Part shown: positions 1 to 8,358 of the stretch, one piece after another
How the letters are laid out: each line of letters opens with the position of its first letter
How positions within the stretch are numbered: position 1 is the stretch's first letter
Origin: Methanothermococcus okinawensis
GTDB lineage: Archaea; AGJL01; Methanococci; Methanococcales; Methanococcaceae
Direction: 5' to 3'
Length of the DNA: 36,478 nucleotides
Assembly (NCBI GenBank): GCA_015662355.1
Contig: DQUI01000027.1
Location: 1 to 36,478, forward strand
Program-made: the position numbers and the translations under genes
The notes under the pieces: model-generated
Seen by the model: the letters and a program-made list of their open reading frames with translations, nothing else
The model's database searches: none
What the model was told of the DNA's origin: nothing

Positions 1-6
1 AAAAAA
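1..6 (-). terminator. T-run terminator after tRNA-Arg(UCU)
   Basis: Reading the minus strand, a run of six T lies a few bases past the encoded CCA of the tRNA at 11-88. T-runs of this kind are the usual termination signal of archaeal RNA polymerase. The window edge cuts off anything further, so the signal may be longer. Confidence 0.5.
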
Positions 7-10
7 GCAA

Positions 11-88
11 TGGCGGACCCGGGGGGATTTGAACCCCCGACCCCCGGCTTAGAAGGCCGGTGCCGTATCCAGGCTAGGCCACGGGCCC
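11..88 (-). tRNA. tRNA-Arg, anticodon UCU
   Basis: The minus strand folds into a full cloverleaf. Acceptor GGGCCCG pairs with CGGGTCC (one G-U). The anticodon stem closes a CTTCTAA loop, giving anticodon TCT, which reads AGA codons. The T loop is TTCAAAT. CCA is encoded at 11-13, and the mature tRNA without CCA is 14-88. AGA and AGG are the dominant arginine codons in the genes of this window, so this should be a major tRNA. Its GC-rich stems suit a thermophile. Confidence 0.95.
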
Positions 89-130
89 ATAAAAAACACT
101 TCGAAGGCATAAATTAGAATATAGGTTATC

Positions 131-145
131 CTATATATACTTTTC
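131..145 (-). promoter_or_regulatory. BRE/TATA box for tRNA-Arg(UCU)
   Basis: On the minus strand this reads AAAAGTATATATAG, a purine-rich BRE followed by a TATA box, about 45 bases upstream of the tRNA 5' end. The spacing fits transcription starting near 110-115 with a short 5' leader removed by RNase P. Very similar A-rich TATA elements precede the tRNA-Sec gene. Confidence 0.6.
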
Positions 146-167
146 GTTGATCAATATATCCAAATAT

Positions 168-1382
168 TTATGTGGTATACTGGGAATTCAAGGTTACGTA
201 CTCATGTCCTAGATCGCAGCCGTAGGCGGTGTTCTCATACTCCCCCATCTTTAGATCTACAACTATCTTCACCATCTTGTTCTTCATAATCTCTCTAGCT
301 ATCTTCAACTCCTCACCTTCCTCATCTACAGGATCACCGTCTTTCACTAGATATACCTCTCTCCTATAGTCTGAGATGGCAATGTCCATAACCTTCATGT
401 CCATCTCTGCCCCACTGTATCCCACTGCAGCGGCTATCCTTCCCCAGTTTGGATTTGCCCCATAGAGGGCTGTTTTTACAAGTAAAGATCTTACAACACT
501 CTTTGAGGCCTTAATGGCGTCCTCCTTTGAGGCGCATCCTTTAACTGTAACTTCCATTATCCTAGTACTCCCCTCCCCATCCATTACAATCATCTTGGCC
601 AGTTCCCTACATATGTAGTGAAGAGCCTCCTTGAACAACTCAGGACACTCCTCGTATCTCACTCCACTCTCCCCATTTGCAAGGATAAACACAGTATCGT
701 TGGTACTTGTATCCCCGTCTACAACGGTGTTGTTGAAGGTTTCATCTACTGCACCTTGGAGTATCACCTTTAAATCCTCTGGATCTATCTTTAAATCTGT
801 TGTAATAAAGGATAGCATCGTTGCATGGAGCATATTAGGTGCTATCATTCCAGCACCCTTTCCAGTACCTCCTATCCTCACCTTTTTATTGTTCACCTCA
901 AATTCCAGGGCAAGGGTCTTTGGGAATCTGTCTGTAGTAAGTATAGAGGTGGCAAAGTTGTAGTTGTTACTCTCCCTCTTCAGCTTTCTACAGGTCTCCT
1001 CTATTCCAGAGAGTATTATATCCATAGGCATCCTTCTACCAATAACTCCAGTAGAGGCTATTAAGATAGAGTCCTCTGGGATGTTTAGAAGCTCTGCAGT
1101 TTTCCTTATCATCTTTATTCCATCCTCGTACCCATGTTTAGTAAAGCAGTTGGCATTTCCACTGTTTACCACTATACACCTTAACCTATCCCTGTTCTTT
1201 CTCAGTATTTCCCTGGATATTACAACAGGATGGGCAACAACTTTGTTAGTGGTGAAGGTCCCTGCTCCAGTACACTCTTTTTCAGAGTACACTATACCTA
1301 CTCCATACTTTCCCTTCCTACAGCCGTTTGCCCTGAAACCTTTAGGGGCTGCAACACCGTTGTCGATTATTCTGAAGTTCAT
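168..1382 (-). CDS. argJ: Arginine biosynthesis bifunctional protein ArgJ
   Basis: Glutamate N-acetyltransferase / ornithine acetyltransferase. It moves the acetyl group from N-acetylornithine to glutamate in the cyclic arginine pathway, and some members also act as N-acetylglutamate synthase. The 404-residue length is typical. The oxyanion-hole motif STGVIG is at residues 110-115. The self-cleavage site APNMLHATM is at 181-189: family members cut before the Thr, here T188, which becomes the catalytic nucleophile of the beta chain. The ATG start is preceded by GGTGA five bases upstream. It stands alone downstream of a small lipoprotein gene on the same strand. Whether it also has synthase activity cannot be read from sequence. 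Confidence 0.96.
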   Translation of the reverse strand: MNFRIIDNGVAAPKGFRANGCRKGKYGVGIVYSEKECTGAGTFTTNKVVAHPVVISREILRKNRDRLRCIVVNSGNANCFTKHGYEDGIKMIRKTAELLNIPEDSILIASTGVIGRRMPMDIILSGIEETCRKLKRESNNYNFATSILTTDRFPKTLALEFEVNNKKVRIGGTGKGAGMIAPNMLHATMLSFITTDLKIDPEDLKVILQGAVDETFNNTVVDGDTSTNDTVFILANGESGVRYEECPELFKEALHYICRELAKMIVMDGEGSTRIMEVTVKGCASKEDAIKASKSVVRSLLVKTALYGANPNWGRIAAAVGYSGAEMDMKVMDIAISDYRREVYLVKDGDPVDEEGEELKIAREIMKNKMVKIVVDLKMGEYENTAYGCDLGHEYVTLNSQYTT

Positions 1383-1414
1383 ATTTTCACCTTACTATAT
1401 AAAATTAAAAAAGA

Positions 1415-1711
1415 TTAAGTTAAACTGAAGTTAGTTGAATTGGAGTTCTGGGAGGATTCCCTTGCATTCTCCCTTGACAATATTCTAACGACTTGAGGTT
1501 GGATCATCTCCTTTTCCCCTTTTTCTATCTCTTTAGAGGTTACTGTTTTAACTGGGGCAGGAGTTACTAATTCATCTCCCCCATCTTTCACTACTTTAGA
1601 AATTTTTTTACCCTTAGCAAATTTACTTAACCCCTTAACACAACCACTGATAGATACCATACCTATAATCAAGACTAATATTATCCCTAGACTAACAAGT
1701 TTTTTATTCAT
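1415..1711 (-). CDS. Small putative lipoprotein, unknown function
   Basis: The predicted protein has 98 residues. It has a lysine-bearing N-terminus, a hydrophobic stretch of about 17 residues and a lipobox-like SISGC with Cys24, so it is probably lipid-anchored outside the membrane. The remainder is short, charged and Ser/Asn-rich at the end, with no recognisable domain. I chose the ATG at 1709-1711 because GGTGA lies five bases upstream; a GTG at 1718-1720 is part of that ribosome site. The gene begins nine bases after the stop of the decayed gene at 1721-2249 on the same strand, so the two may once have formed an operon. I do not recognise a family. Confidence 0.65.
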   Translation of the reverse strand: MNKKLVSLGIILVLIIGMVSISGCVKGLSKFAKGKKISKVVKDGGDELVTPAPVKTVTSKEIEKGEKEMIQPQVVRILSRENARESSQNSNSTNFSLT

Positions 1712-1720
1712 TCTAGTCAC

Positions 1721-2249
1721 CTATTCTATTGAGTCTCTTTCTCCTTTATACTCACAGGATACATACTTTAACGGACATGCCTTACAGTTAGGTCTATCAG
1801 TTTTGGCGAAATTTTGAATATCTGGCCAGTAGTATAGGAAGGTCTCTCTAGGAGGAGTTCTAATAAATCCCCTGTTAGTCTACTGTATACTTTAACAACC
1901 TGGACATCCACTGGGACATCACTACAAAGTTTATCCCCTGCTCATCTAATCTTCTCTTCAACCCCCTGTACCAGGCCCCTCCCCTCTTACAAAATCTTTT
2001 ATCCTCATGGAGGCTTCTTAGGTCCAATAGTAGGTAGTGCCCTAAGGATAAAGTAGACCTATAGTACTATATATCTAGCTTCTTTAAACAATAACACCTA
2101 TAATAGGTGCCAGAGGATTCTCCTCTAAGAATCTCTCCTCCCTCTTCCCTATGACAAACCCCTCAGTAGGGATATAACTTTTCACTATAATCTCTAAACG
2201 TCTTTTAAACTCTTCAAACCCTAGCTTCCTATAATATTTTTCTTCTCCT
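1721..2249 (-). pseudogene. Decayed gene with CxxC-x6-C tail
   Basis: This stretch has no intact ORF, but three minus-strand segments in different frames read like one protein. The first segment (about 2092-2249) includes FEEFKRRLEIIVKSYIPTEG. The middle segment (about 1877-2058) includes LRSLHEDKRFCKRGGAWYRG. The last segment (1721-1876) includes RTPPRETFLYYWPDIQNF and ends with CKACPLKYVSC, a CxxC-x6-C group. Stops and at least two frame changes separate the segments, and no start codon is left. The three-cysteine tail resembles the Fe-S or zinc clusters at the end of several nuclease families, but I cannot name the family. The lipoprotein gene follows immediately on the same strand. Confidence 0.6.
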
Positions 2250-2301
2250 TATTTAATATTTTTTTATCTAAAAAAGCTATAGTTACTAATGGTGTATAAC
2301 T

Positions 2302-3303
2302 ATGATAACCCTTAAGTCTCCCTCTAGAATACATATAGGATTGATAGACCTTAACGGAAGTCTAGGTAGAGTAGACGGAGGACTGGGAGTTGCACTGGAC
2401 TATCCCAACTTCTACATCCAGGGAAAAGAGAGCTCAGAGGTTGAAATAGAGATAAGGTGTAGAGGGATTCAGGAGGACATCTTAGAGAGTATAAGGGAGA
2501 GGTTGTTCCAGGTGTCTAAGAGGGTCTTAGACTATCTTGGGGAAGAGGGGATCTATATTAAAGTGAGAGATATTATTCCCCTACACAGTGGATTGGGAAG
2601 TGGCACCCAGATGGCGCTCTCTACTGGCATGCTGATAGGGAAGATATACAACAGGGATATAGACGTTAAAACCTTAGCCAGTATTACCTCTAGAGGTGGA
2701 ACCTCAGGAATAGGGGTCTACGCCTTTGAGAGGGGAGGTTTCATAGTAGACGGGGGGCATACCTTTGGGAGAGGTAAGGATAAGGAGGTATTTGCCCCAT
2801 CCTCCGCCTTAAAAAACGTTAGAATACCTCCCCTCATATTCAGGCACGACTTCCTCTGGGATGTGGTACTTACAATACCTAGAGGGGAGAACATCCATGG
2901 TGATAGAGAGGTAGATATTTTTAGAAGGTACTGTCCTGTGCCTCTAGAGGAGACTGAGAGGATATGCCACATCATCCTTATGAAGATGTTACCTGCTATA
3001 GTTGAAGGGGATATTAACTCCTTCGGTGAAGGTATCAACAAACTTCAGTACCTAGGGTTTAAAAAGATAGAGTTGGAACTTCAGAGGGATACAGTTAGGG
3101 ATCTTCTAAGGGAGCTTCAGAGAGTAAGTTACAGCGGGTTATCCAGTTTTGGGCCTACTATATACTCCATATGTAAAGGTAGAGAGGACATTAAAAGGGT
3201 AGTGGAGACGTCCAGGGAGTTTTTTGATAGGACAGGTATAGAGGGGGATATAGTAGTCACCAGGGGGAATAACAGGGGATATGTTTTAAACCCTAGGTAC
3301 TGA
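2302..3303 (+). CDS. mptG: Beta-ribofuranosylaminobenzene 5'-phosphate synthase
   Basis: Beta-RFAP synthase condenses phosphoribosyl pyrophosphate with 4-hydroxybenzoate (or 4-aminobenzoate), releasing CO2 and pyrophosphate. This is the first committed step joining the aromatic arm of tetrahydromethanopterin. The protein has 333 residues and a GHMP-kinase-like fold. The N-terminal PSRIHIGLIDLNG (residues 7-19) and the glycine-rich HSGLGSGTQMALS (95-107) are characteristic of this family. The ATG start has GGTG a few bases upstream. It is monocistronic, facing the DUF366 gene with a six-base gap between their stops. Methanopterin is needed for C1 transfer in methanogenesis, in keeping with the mcr and mfnB genes in this window. 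Confidence 0.92.
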   Translation: MITLKSPSRIHIGLIDLNGSLGRVDGGLGVALDYPNFYIQGKESSEVEIEIRCRGIQEDILESIRERLFQVSKRVLDYLGEEGIYIKVRDIIPLHSGLGSGTQMALSTGMLIGKIYNRDIDVKTLASITSRGGTSGIGVYAFERGGFIVDGGHTFGRGKDKEVFAPSSALKNVRIPPLIFRHDFLWDVVLTIPRGENIHGDREVDIFRRYCPVPLEETERICHIILMKMLPAIVEGDINSFGEGINKLQYLGFKKIELELQRDTVRDLLRELQRVSYSGLSSFGPTIYSICKGREDIKRVVETSREFFDRTGIEGDIVVTRGNNRGYVLNPRY

Positions 3304-3308
3304 AGTTT

Positions 3309-3923
3309 TTATAGACATCTAGTCTTTCTTATATCCTCCTCTATCTTATCTATCTCCTCACAATATCTTCTCCCTATACTCTCCATAATATGGATTACAT
3401 TCTCCTCCCCCATATCTATCCCTAGATCCTCCAGGGAGGATGTTTTAACATAGGGAGGTGTACCTTCCCTGGAGAGGTTTATACCTAGGTGAATCTTTCC
3501 TGAGGATACACCTCTAGAGGCTATAGATACTGATAACTTATTACCTCTGTAGTACAGGTCGTCACCTCTCCTTACTATCCTCCTTCCAGATATCTCCTCA
3601 AGTATATCCTTTGCTATAACTACTAGGAGTCTCTGTCTTAAGTATGTCATCTTTAGATCTGGGTTGTCGAAGTGTTCAACGATGAAGTTTATAGCATCTG
3701 AAGAGGTGATCAGTACATTACCTCTAAAACCCTCCTCCTTTACATCTTTCAGATCCTTCATATTCTCCAGGGGCACCTCTATCTCCCCTCTAAATGCTAC
3801 AATACTATCCCTCTGGATGTTGTACCTTTCAAAGGCCCACAGAGGTTCCAGCTCCCGCCCTGTGTACTTTAGTCTCTTATCCTCTAAGATAAAAGAAATA
3901 CTGTTAAAGTGTAGGATCTTCAT
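3309..3923 (-). CDS. DUF366 family protein
   Basis: A 204-residue protein matching, by my recollection, the archaeal DUF366 family of unknown function. Landmarks are the N-terminal MKILHFNSISFILEDKRL and YTGRELEPLWAF (residues 20-31), and a central R-Q-R-L-L-V-V-I-A segment. There is no signal peptide or membrane segment, so it is likely cytosolic. The start is well supported by GGTGAGGGGATG. It lies 36 bases downstream of mbf1 on the same strand and could share its transcript. No function can be assigned from sequence. Confidence 0.75.
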   Translation of the reverse strand: MKILHFNSISFILEDKRLKYTGRELEPLWAFERYNIQRDSIVAFRGEIEVPLENMKDLKDVKEEGFRGNVLITSSDAINFIVEHFDNPDLKMTYLRQRLLVVIAKDILEEISGRRIVRRGDDLYYRGNKLSVSIASRGVSSGKIHLGINLSREGTPPYVKTSSLEDLGIDMGEENVIHIMESIGRRYCEEIDKIEEDIRKTRCL

Positions 3924-3959
3924 CCCCTCACCGTGATAAGAGAAATTACCTCTTAATCT

Positions 3960-4409
3960 TTATGAAGTCCCCCCAGTGCCCTGGCTATCATGCCCTTCAC
4001 CTCCTTCCTCGTAGAGGCTTATATTCAGCTCTTTTTCCAGTCTCCTTATATACTTCTCCTCAGGCTCCAACTGACCACTTTCTATCTTATGAAGGGTAGA
4101 CACCCTTATACCTACCCTACGGGCCAACTCCTCTATACTCATACCTCTCTTTATTCTCCCCTCTCTTATTATCTCCCCGTAGTCCTCCACGATAGTTTTT
4201 AACGAGTCAAATACATCCCTCTTAGGTCTATATACTCTCCTCCCTCTAGAACCCCTTGGAATACTTTTTTTCCCTAACTTAGGTTTTCTAGAGTAGGTCT
4301 TGGGGGTCACACCGTATTTGGCACAGTTACTACATACTAGCATCTCTACCCCTTCTACCTTTACAGGTAGAAGTTTCTCTACCTCCCTGCCACATAGTTC
4401 ACACTGCAT
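3960..4409 (-). CDS. mbf1: Archaeal multiprotein bridging factor MBF1
   Basis: DNA- or ribosome-associated HTH protein. The 149-residue protein has an N-terminal zinc ribbon (Cys3, Cys6, Cys26, Cys29). A basic linker rich in Lys and Arg spans about 40-65, and a Cro/C1-type HTH spans roughly 78-132 ([20 protein letters not shown]). This order, ribbon then linker then HTH, is that of archaeal aMBF1, which in some archaea is linked to ribosomes and translation rather than to transcription. A GGTGATC site lies two bases before the ATG. It diverges from the PAN gene across a shared AT-rich promoter region. Confidence 0.9.
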   Translation of the reverse strand: MQCELCGREVEKLLPVKVEGVEMLVCSNCAKYGVTPKTYSRKPKLGKKSIPRGSRGRRVYRPKRDVFDSLKTIVEDYGEIIREGRIKRGMSIEELARRVGIRVSTLHKIESGQLEPEEKYIRRLEKELNISLYEEGGEGHDSQGTGGTS

Positions 4410-4439
4410 AGGATCACCAGATTTCCTGTACTAATAAAC

Positions 4440-4465
4440 TATATATATTCACTAATTTATAACTA
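4440..4465. promoter_or_regulatory. Divergent TATA boxes, mbf1 and PAN
   Basis: The 96-base gap holds ACTATATATATT (minus-strand TATA for mbf1, about 35 bases from its ATG). It also holds AATTTATAACTATA (plus-strand TATA for the proteasome ATPase, about 45 bases from its ATG). Both predict short leaders that include the ribosome sites. Confidence 0.45.
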
Positions 4466-4505
4466 TATTTGTTATCACTTATCAATTATTCAGGAGGTTG
4501 TAGTT

Positions 4506-5735
4506 ATGGTATTTCCAACTTATGAGAATGAGGATGTTGAAGAGAAGAAGAATAACGTAGATCCTGTAAAGGACTTTGAGAAGACCTATATTGCAGAGTT
4601 GGAGAGTAAGATCCTAAAGTTGGAACTGGAGAATAAGAACCTCCAGCGAGAGATCATCCAACTAAAGAAGGAGAACGAGATATTAAAGAGGGAGTTAGAT
4701 AAACTTAGGATACCTCCTCTCATCCTAGGTACTGTAACTGACAAGGTGGGAAAGAGGAAGGCTGTTGTTAAAAGTTCCACCGGTCCAAGTTTCCTGGTAA
4801 ACATCTCCCAGTTCGTAGATCACGAGGAGATAGTACCTGGTGCAAGGGTTTGTCTAAACCAGCAGACCCTAGTTATTGTAGACGTACTTCCAAGGGAGAA
4901 GGACTACAGGGCCATGGCCATGGAGGTAGATGAGAAACCAGATGTATCCTTTAAAGATATCGGCGGTCTAGATGAGCAGATAAGGGAGATAAGGGAAGTT
5001 GTTGAACTCCCACTAACTCACCCTGAGCTCTTTAAGAAGGTAGGTATAGAGCCACCTAAGGGAGTACTCCTCTATGGACCACCAGGGACAGGTAAGACAC
5101 TCCTTGCAAAGGCTGTAGCCCACGAGACCAATGCAACATTTATTAAGATAGTAGGATCTGAACTAGTGAAAAAGTTCATTGGAGAGGGGGCTAAACTTGT
5201 AAAGGATGTATTTAAACTGGCAAAGGAGAAGGCTCCGTCTATCATCTTCATCGATGAGATAGACGCTATAGCAAGTAAGAGAACAGAGGCCTTAACAGGG
5301 GGAGACAGGGAGGTCCAGAGGACCCTTATGCAGCTCCTTGCTGAGATGGATGGATTCGACTCTAGAGGTGACGTAAAGATCATCGCCGCTACAAACAGGC
5401 TAGATATACTAGACCCTGCAATACTGAGACCTGGTAGATTCGATAGAATAATAGAGGTACCACCTCCAGGGGAGGAGGGTAGACTGGAGATACTGAAGAT
5501 ACACACTAGAAAGATGAACCTGGCTAAGGACGTAGATCTAAGTAAGATAGCAAAGATGACAGAGGGCTTTGTAGGTGCAGAGTTAAAGGCAGTATGTACA
5601 GAGGCTGGTATGTTTGCAATTAGGGAGAACAGGGAATACGTAACAATGGAGGACTTCATAAGGGCAGTGGAGAAGATAAAGAAGAAGAAGGGCAGTGGCT
5701 CAACTACTCCAGCACTTAACGTAATGTACGGATAA
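4506..5735 (+). CDS. pan: Proteasome-activating nucleotidase PAN
   Basis: Hexameric AAA+ unfoldase that feeds proteins into the archaeal 20S proteasome. Its 409 residues run in this order: a coiled coil (about 25-68), an OB-like domain (70-130), then the AAA module. Within the AAA module are Walker A GPPGTGKT (191-198), the pore loop KFIG (223-226), Walker B IIFIDEID (246-253), and the second region of homology with arginine fingers Arg308 and Arg311. The C-terminus is Met-Tyr-Gly, an HbYX motif, known in the family to dock into the proteasome alpha ring and open its gate. A strong GGAGGT site precedes the ATG. A T-run follows the stop. The proteasome genes are not in this window. Confidence 0.97.
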   Translation: MVFPTYENEDVEEKKNNVDPVKDFEKTYIAELESKILKLELENKNLQREIIQLKKENEILKRELDKLRIPPLILGTVTDKVGKRKAVVKSSTGPSFLVNISQFVDHEEIVPGARVCLNQQTLVIVDVLPREKDYRAMAMEVDEKPDVSFKDIGGLDEQIREIREVVELPLTHPELFKKVGIEPPKGVLLYGPPGTGKTLLAKAVAHETNATFIKIVGSELVKKFIGEGAKLVKDVFKLAKEKAPSIIFIDEIDAIASKRTEALTGGDREVQRTLMQLLAEMDGFDSRGDVKIIAATNRLDILDPAILRPGRFDRIIEVPPPGEEGRLEILKIHTRKMNLAKDVDLSKIAKMTEGFVGAELKAVCTEAGMFAIRENREYVTMEDFIRAVEKIKKKKGSGSTTPALNVMYG

Positions 5736-5738
5736 AAA

Positions 5739-5750
5739 CTCTTTTTTTAT
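5739..5750 (+). terminator. T-run terminator after PAN gene
   Basis: Seven consecutive T at 5742-5748 lie a few bases past the PAN stop codon, a typical archaeal oligo-T stop. No strong hairpin is evident upstream. Confidence 0.5.
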
Positions 5751-5776
5751 TATAACCTTAATTATTAGGAGGGAAT

Positions 5777-7000
5777 ATGCGAATAGGGATAGTTGGAGGA
5801 GGATTAGGGGGATTACTAGCTGGGGCACTACTTTCAAAAAATAACCATGTAGTGATATACGAGAAGTTACCCTATCTCGGTGGGAGATTTACAAACATCC
5901 CCTATAGAGGTTATCAACTTAGTACTGGAGCTCTCCATATGATACCCCATGGAGCAGATGGTTATCTTGCACAGCTCTTATCCAGGGCAGGTTGTAACGT
6001 ATCTATTGTAAATTCCAATCCAGATGGTTTATTTAGAATAAACAGAAGAAATTACACTTACAGGGAGTTGTTCAAGATAGTTAATCTCAGGGATAGGTTA
6101 AAGTGTCTAAAGATGGCTGCCAACTTAAAACTAGGTAGGGTAGATAAGGATATATCCTTTGGAGAGTTCTTAGAGGATGTACCTCTGGCGTTGAAGGTGG
6201 GAAACTCCTTCACTGGATGGGCCTTAAGTTTAGATGCCTACAGTGTCTCTATGGATGAGATAGTTGAGATAGCTAAGAACTATCATAAATTTGGAGGTCC
6301 TGGTGTACCTCTCGGGGGATGTAAAAAGGTAATAGATGAACTCTCCAGGGTTATACTGGAAAATGAGGGGAAAATATTTACAGGTTGTGAAGTTGAGAGG
6401 ATAGAGATAGAGGAAGATAGAGGTTATATATACACAGGGGAGGGGTGTTCAGAGTTTGACGTAGTAATAAGTAATATCTCCCCTAGACTTACTGAGAGGA
6501 TATCCAATATAAAGATCATAGGGAGGAAAAAACCTGTACCCTCTAGAGGTATAAAGATATCTATAGGGTGTAGGGAGAGGTTGATTAAGCATAACGGGGT
6601 ACTCTTTACCCCAGAGTGTGAGAGGTTATGTGGTTTAAACTGTCCATCTAACGTAGATAGATCCTTGGCAAAGGAGGGCTATAACCTAATAATGGCCCAC
6701 GCCCTCCAAGTTAAAGAGGATGTAAAGAAAGAGATAGATATAGTATTGGAGGAGATAGATAGGTTGTTCAGGGAGGAGAATATAGGGGATTACCAGATAC
6801 TTCATATTCAGACCTTTAGGGATGACATCCCAGTAAACCACGCCTCAAATGGTACAGATGTTGACCCTATAGTGAATAAGAGGTTATACCTTGTAGGAGA
6901 TGGAGCTAAGGGAAAAGGGGGAATGGAGGTGGAAGGTATTGCACTTAATGTCTCCAAGGTAGTTGATTGGATAGAGAAGAGAAAGTTGTTTTATAGATAG
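5777..7000 (+). CDS. Phytoene-desaturase-like FAD oxidoreductase
   Basis: A 407-residue flavoprotein of the CrtI/amine-oxidase-like superfamily. The N-terminal Rossmann motif is GGGLGG (residues 7-12), with an acidic residue ending the second strand (IYEKLPYLGGR). A C-terminal FAD-contact segment is RLYLVGDGAKGKGGMEVEG (about 375-394). The substrate is unknown. Archaeal members are often annotated as phytoene dehydrogenase, but methanococci do not make ordinary carotenoids, so a role with isoprenoid lipids or another polyene is only a guess. AGGAGG lies seven bases before the ATG. It follows the PAN terminator and is followed by TnpB debris. Confidence 0.75.
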   Translation: MRIGIVGGGLGGLLAGALLSKNNHVVIYEKLPYLGGRFTNIPYRGYQLSTGALHMIPHGADGYLAQLLSRAGCNVSIVNSNPDGLFRINRRNYTYRELFKIVNLRDRLKCLKMAANLKLGRVDKDISFGEFLEDVPLALKVGNSFTGWALSLDAYSVSMDEIVEIAKNYHKFGGPGVPLGGCKKVIDELSRVILENEGKIFTGCEVERIEIEEDRGYIYTGEGCSEFDVVISNISPRLTERISNIKIIGRKKPVPSRGIKISIGCRERLIKHNGVLFTPECERLCGLNCPSNVDRSLAKEGYNLIMAHALQVKEDVKKEIDIVLEEIDRLFREENIGDYQILHIQTFRDDIPVNHASNGTDVDPIVNKRLYLVGDGAKGKGGMEVEGIALNVSKVVDWIEKRKLFYR

Positions 7001-7029
7001 CAACAAATGAAATATTTAAATATTTTTCG

Positions 7030-7367
7030 AACATAGTCCTAGTTACTAGGAGGGAATATAACCACCTGTTTAAGCTAGATCTGGAGAAAGGTGTTGTTAA
7101 ACTCTCAACTCCTAGGGGGAGGGTTCAGTTGGAGTTTTATCTTCCTAAGTATCACCAGAAGTTTAAAGACTGGGAAGTTGGACAGGTTTGACTCGTTAAA
7201 ACACCTAAGGTGTTTTCCTTCACGTTGTTTTCTCCAAAGAGGTTGAAATTAAAGAACTAGAAACCTTTGTTGGTGTGGATTTAAACGAGAATAACGTTAC
7301 TCTATCCCTCCCAAATGAGGAGTTCCTCCAAATTATCACCCACGAGGGGGAGATTAGGACAGGTTGA
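7030..7367 (+). pseudogene. TnpB (IS200/IS605 orfB) remnant, forward piece
   Basis: Two plus-strand segments in different frames read as the middle of a TnpB-type RNA-guided nuclease. The first (about 7042-7191) includes REYNHLFKLDLEKGVVKL and ends in TGA. The second (about 7219-7367) includes VEIKELETFVGVDLNENNV and ITHEGEIRT. The VGVDLNENNVT stretch is the RuvC-I motif with its catalytic Asp. The N-terminal part and start codon are missing, there is a frameshift near 7190-7220, and the frame stops at 7365. It cannot make a working protein. The next part of the same kind of protein lies inverted at 7364-7526. Confidence 0.8.
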
Positions 7368-7526
7368 CAAAAACAGTTTTTATTCCTTTCAATTCCCCAG
7401 GCAAGACCACCGTATCTCTCTGCCAGCTCAACGATTTTATTGGCTATTCTATGATAAAGATCTTTCAGCCTGTTCCTCTCCCTTTGCCCGTACTTCTCCA
7501 GGAGTTTATCCTTCTTCTTTCCAGTC
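7364..7526 (-). pseudogene. TnpB remnant, inverted middle piece
   Basis: On the minus strand this reads as about 53 residues including DKLLEKYGQRERNRLKDLYH and IANKIVELAERYGG. In TnpB proteins this helical segment follows directly after the RuvC-I region found on the other strand just to the left. The piece therefore appears to be the continuation of the same gene, turned around. It starts after an in-frame stop at 7527-7529 and has no start codon. Bases 7527-7575, up to the end of the LarE-like gene, show nothing I can identify. Confidence 0.7.
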
Positions 7527-7575
7527 TAGGAGGGAAGGTTATCCAAGTAGGGATAAGCAGAAGGGATATGTTATC

Positions 7576-8358
7576 TTAACCTATATCTAAAACACATCTC
7601 TCAAACCCTATCTCCTTAAATCTCTTACTTATCTTTCTAAACTTCTTCACATCCATTATCTTCTCTATCTCCTCTCCCTTTATCTCGATAACAGCTATAC
7701 TGTGGAAGTCCCTAACTCTAAAGTATCCCTTCAACCCTAGATAGGAGGCTAAAAATCTCTCACCTTCGTATACCCTTTTCAACCTCTCCCCTGTAATAGG
7801 GGGATTCAATATCCTCGTTGCTAGACAGGAGTCCTCTCTAGGGATCTCTACACCTAAAAATCTAAGTATCTCCTTAACGTCCTCCTTTCCTATCTTCAAC
7901 TCTGCCAGAGGAGACCTTATACCATACTCCCTGTAGGCCCTTATACCTGGCCTATCCTTAAAGAGGTCGTCGTAGTTAGTTCCATCTACTATCGTTACCT
8001 CCCTTTTAAAGGTATCCCTTAACCTGTTCCTCTCCTCTACAAGTATCTCAGCCATGTATCTCTTACATATGTAGCATCTATTTTTCAGATCCCTGTTTAT
8101 CTCACACACTACATTATTCTCTAGATAGTTAAAATCTACAACCTTGTGATCAATGTTGTACTTCCTAGCTAGTTCAACACCTCTTTTAATACTCTCCTTA
8201 GAAAAGAATCCGTTATCTACAGTTAGGGCTAGAGTATAGGCCCCCCAGTAATTACTTACAAGGGCTATCAGTAAACTGTCCATCCCTCCAGAGTAGGAGA
8301 CAAGAGATATCTTTCCCTTAAAGTACTCCTTCAATTTTTTTAACTTCTTCATCAACAT
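7576..8358 (-). CDS. LarE/ExsB-type PP-loop sulfur transferase
   Basis: A 260-residue ATP-pyrophosphatase. The PP-loop SGGMDS is at residues 23-28, and the family motifs VDGTNYDD (124-131), RPG (136-138) and the SPLAE region follow. Cys178 in SCLATR aligns with the sulfur-donating Cys of lactobacillar LarE. There is also a CxxC pair (Cys95, Cys98). LarE proteins with three such cysteines are known to bind a [4Fe-4S] cluster that carries the sulfur instead of sacrificing a Cys. The gene overlaps the end of the BioB-like gene (ATGTTGATG around its TGA), which implies translational coupling. No larB or larC is nearby, so a role in the nickel-pincer cofactor is not supported. Sulfur supply to the neighbouring radical SAM enzyme is my inference. 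Confidence 0.8.
   Translation of the reverse strand: MLMKKLKKLKEYFKGKISLVSYSGGMDSLLIALVSNYWGAYTLALTVDNGFFSKESIKRGVELARKYNIDHKVVDFNYLENNVVCEINRDLKNRCYICKRYMAEILVEERNRLRDTFKREVTIVDGTNYDDLFKDRPGIRAYREYGIRSPLAELKIGKEDVKEILRFLGVEIPREDSCLATRILNPPITGERLKRVYEGERFLASYLGLKGYFRVRDFHSIAVIEIKGEEIEKIMDVKKFRKISKRFKEIGFERCVLDIG

Noticed and set aside
631-1428. Several plus-strand open frames opposite argJ
   Set aside because: They are shadows of the argJ gene: no ribosome sites, and Ser/Pro/Leu-rich translations typical of antisense frames.
1721-2249. Cas4 or endonuclease III remnant, because of the CxxC-x6-C tail
   Set aside because: The expected fourth cysteine and the catalytic motifs of either family are not visible, and there is no CRISPR array or other cas gene nearby.
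7315-7590. Open frames of 70-90 codons on the plus strand
   Set aside because: They lie over TnpB debris and the end of the LarE-like gene on the other strand; the translated sequence resembles nothing and has no ribosome site.
7576-8358. LarE of the nickel-pincer cofactor pathway
   Set aside because: No larA, larB or larC in the window. The overlap with the BioB-like gene points elsewhere, though the family assignment stands.
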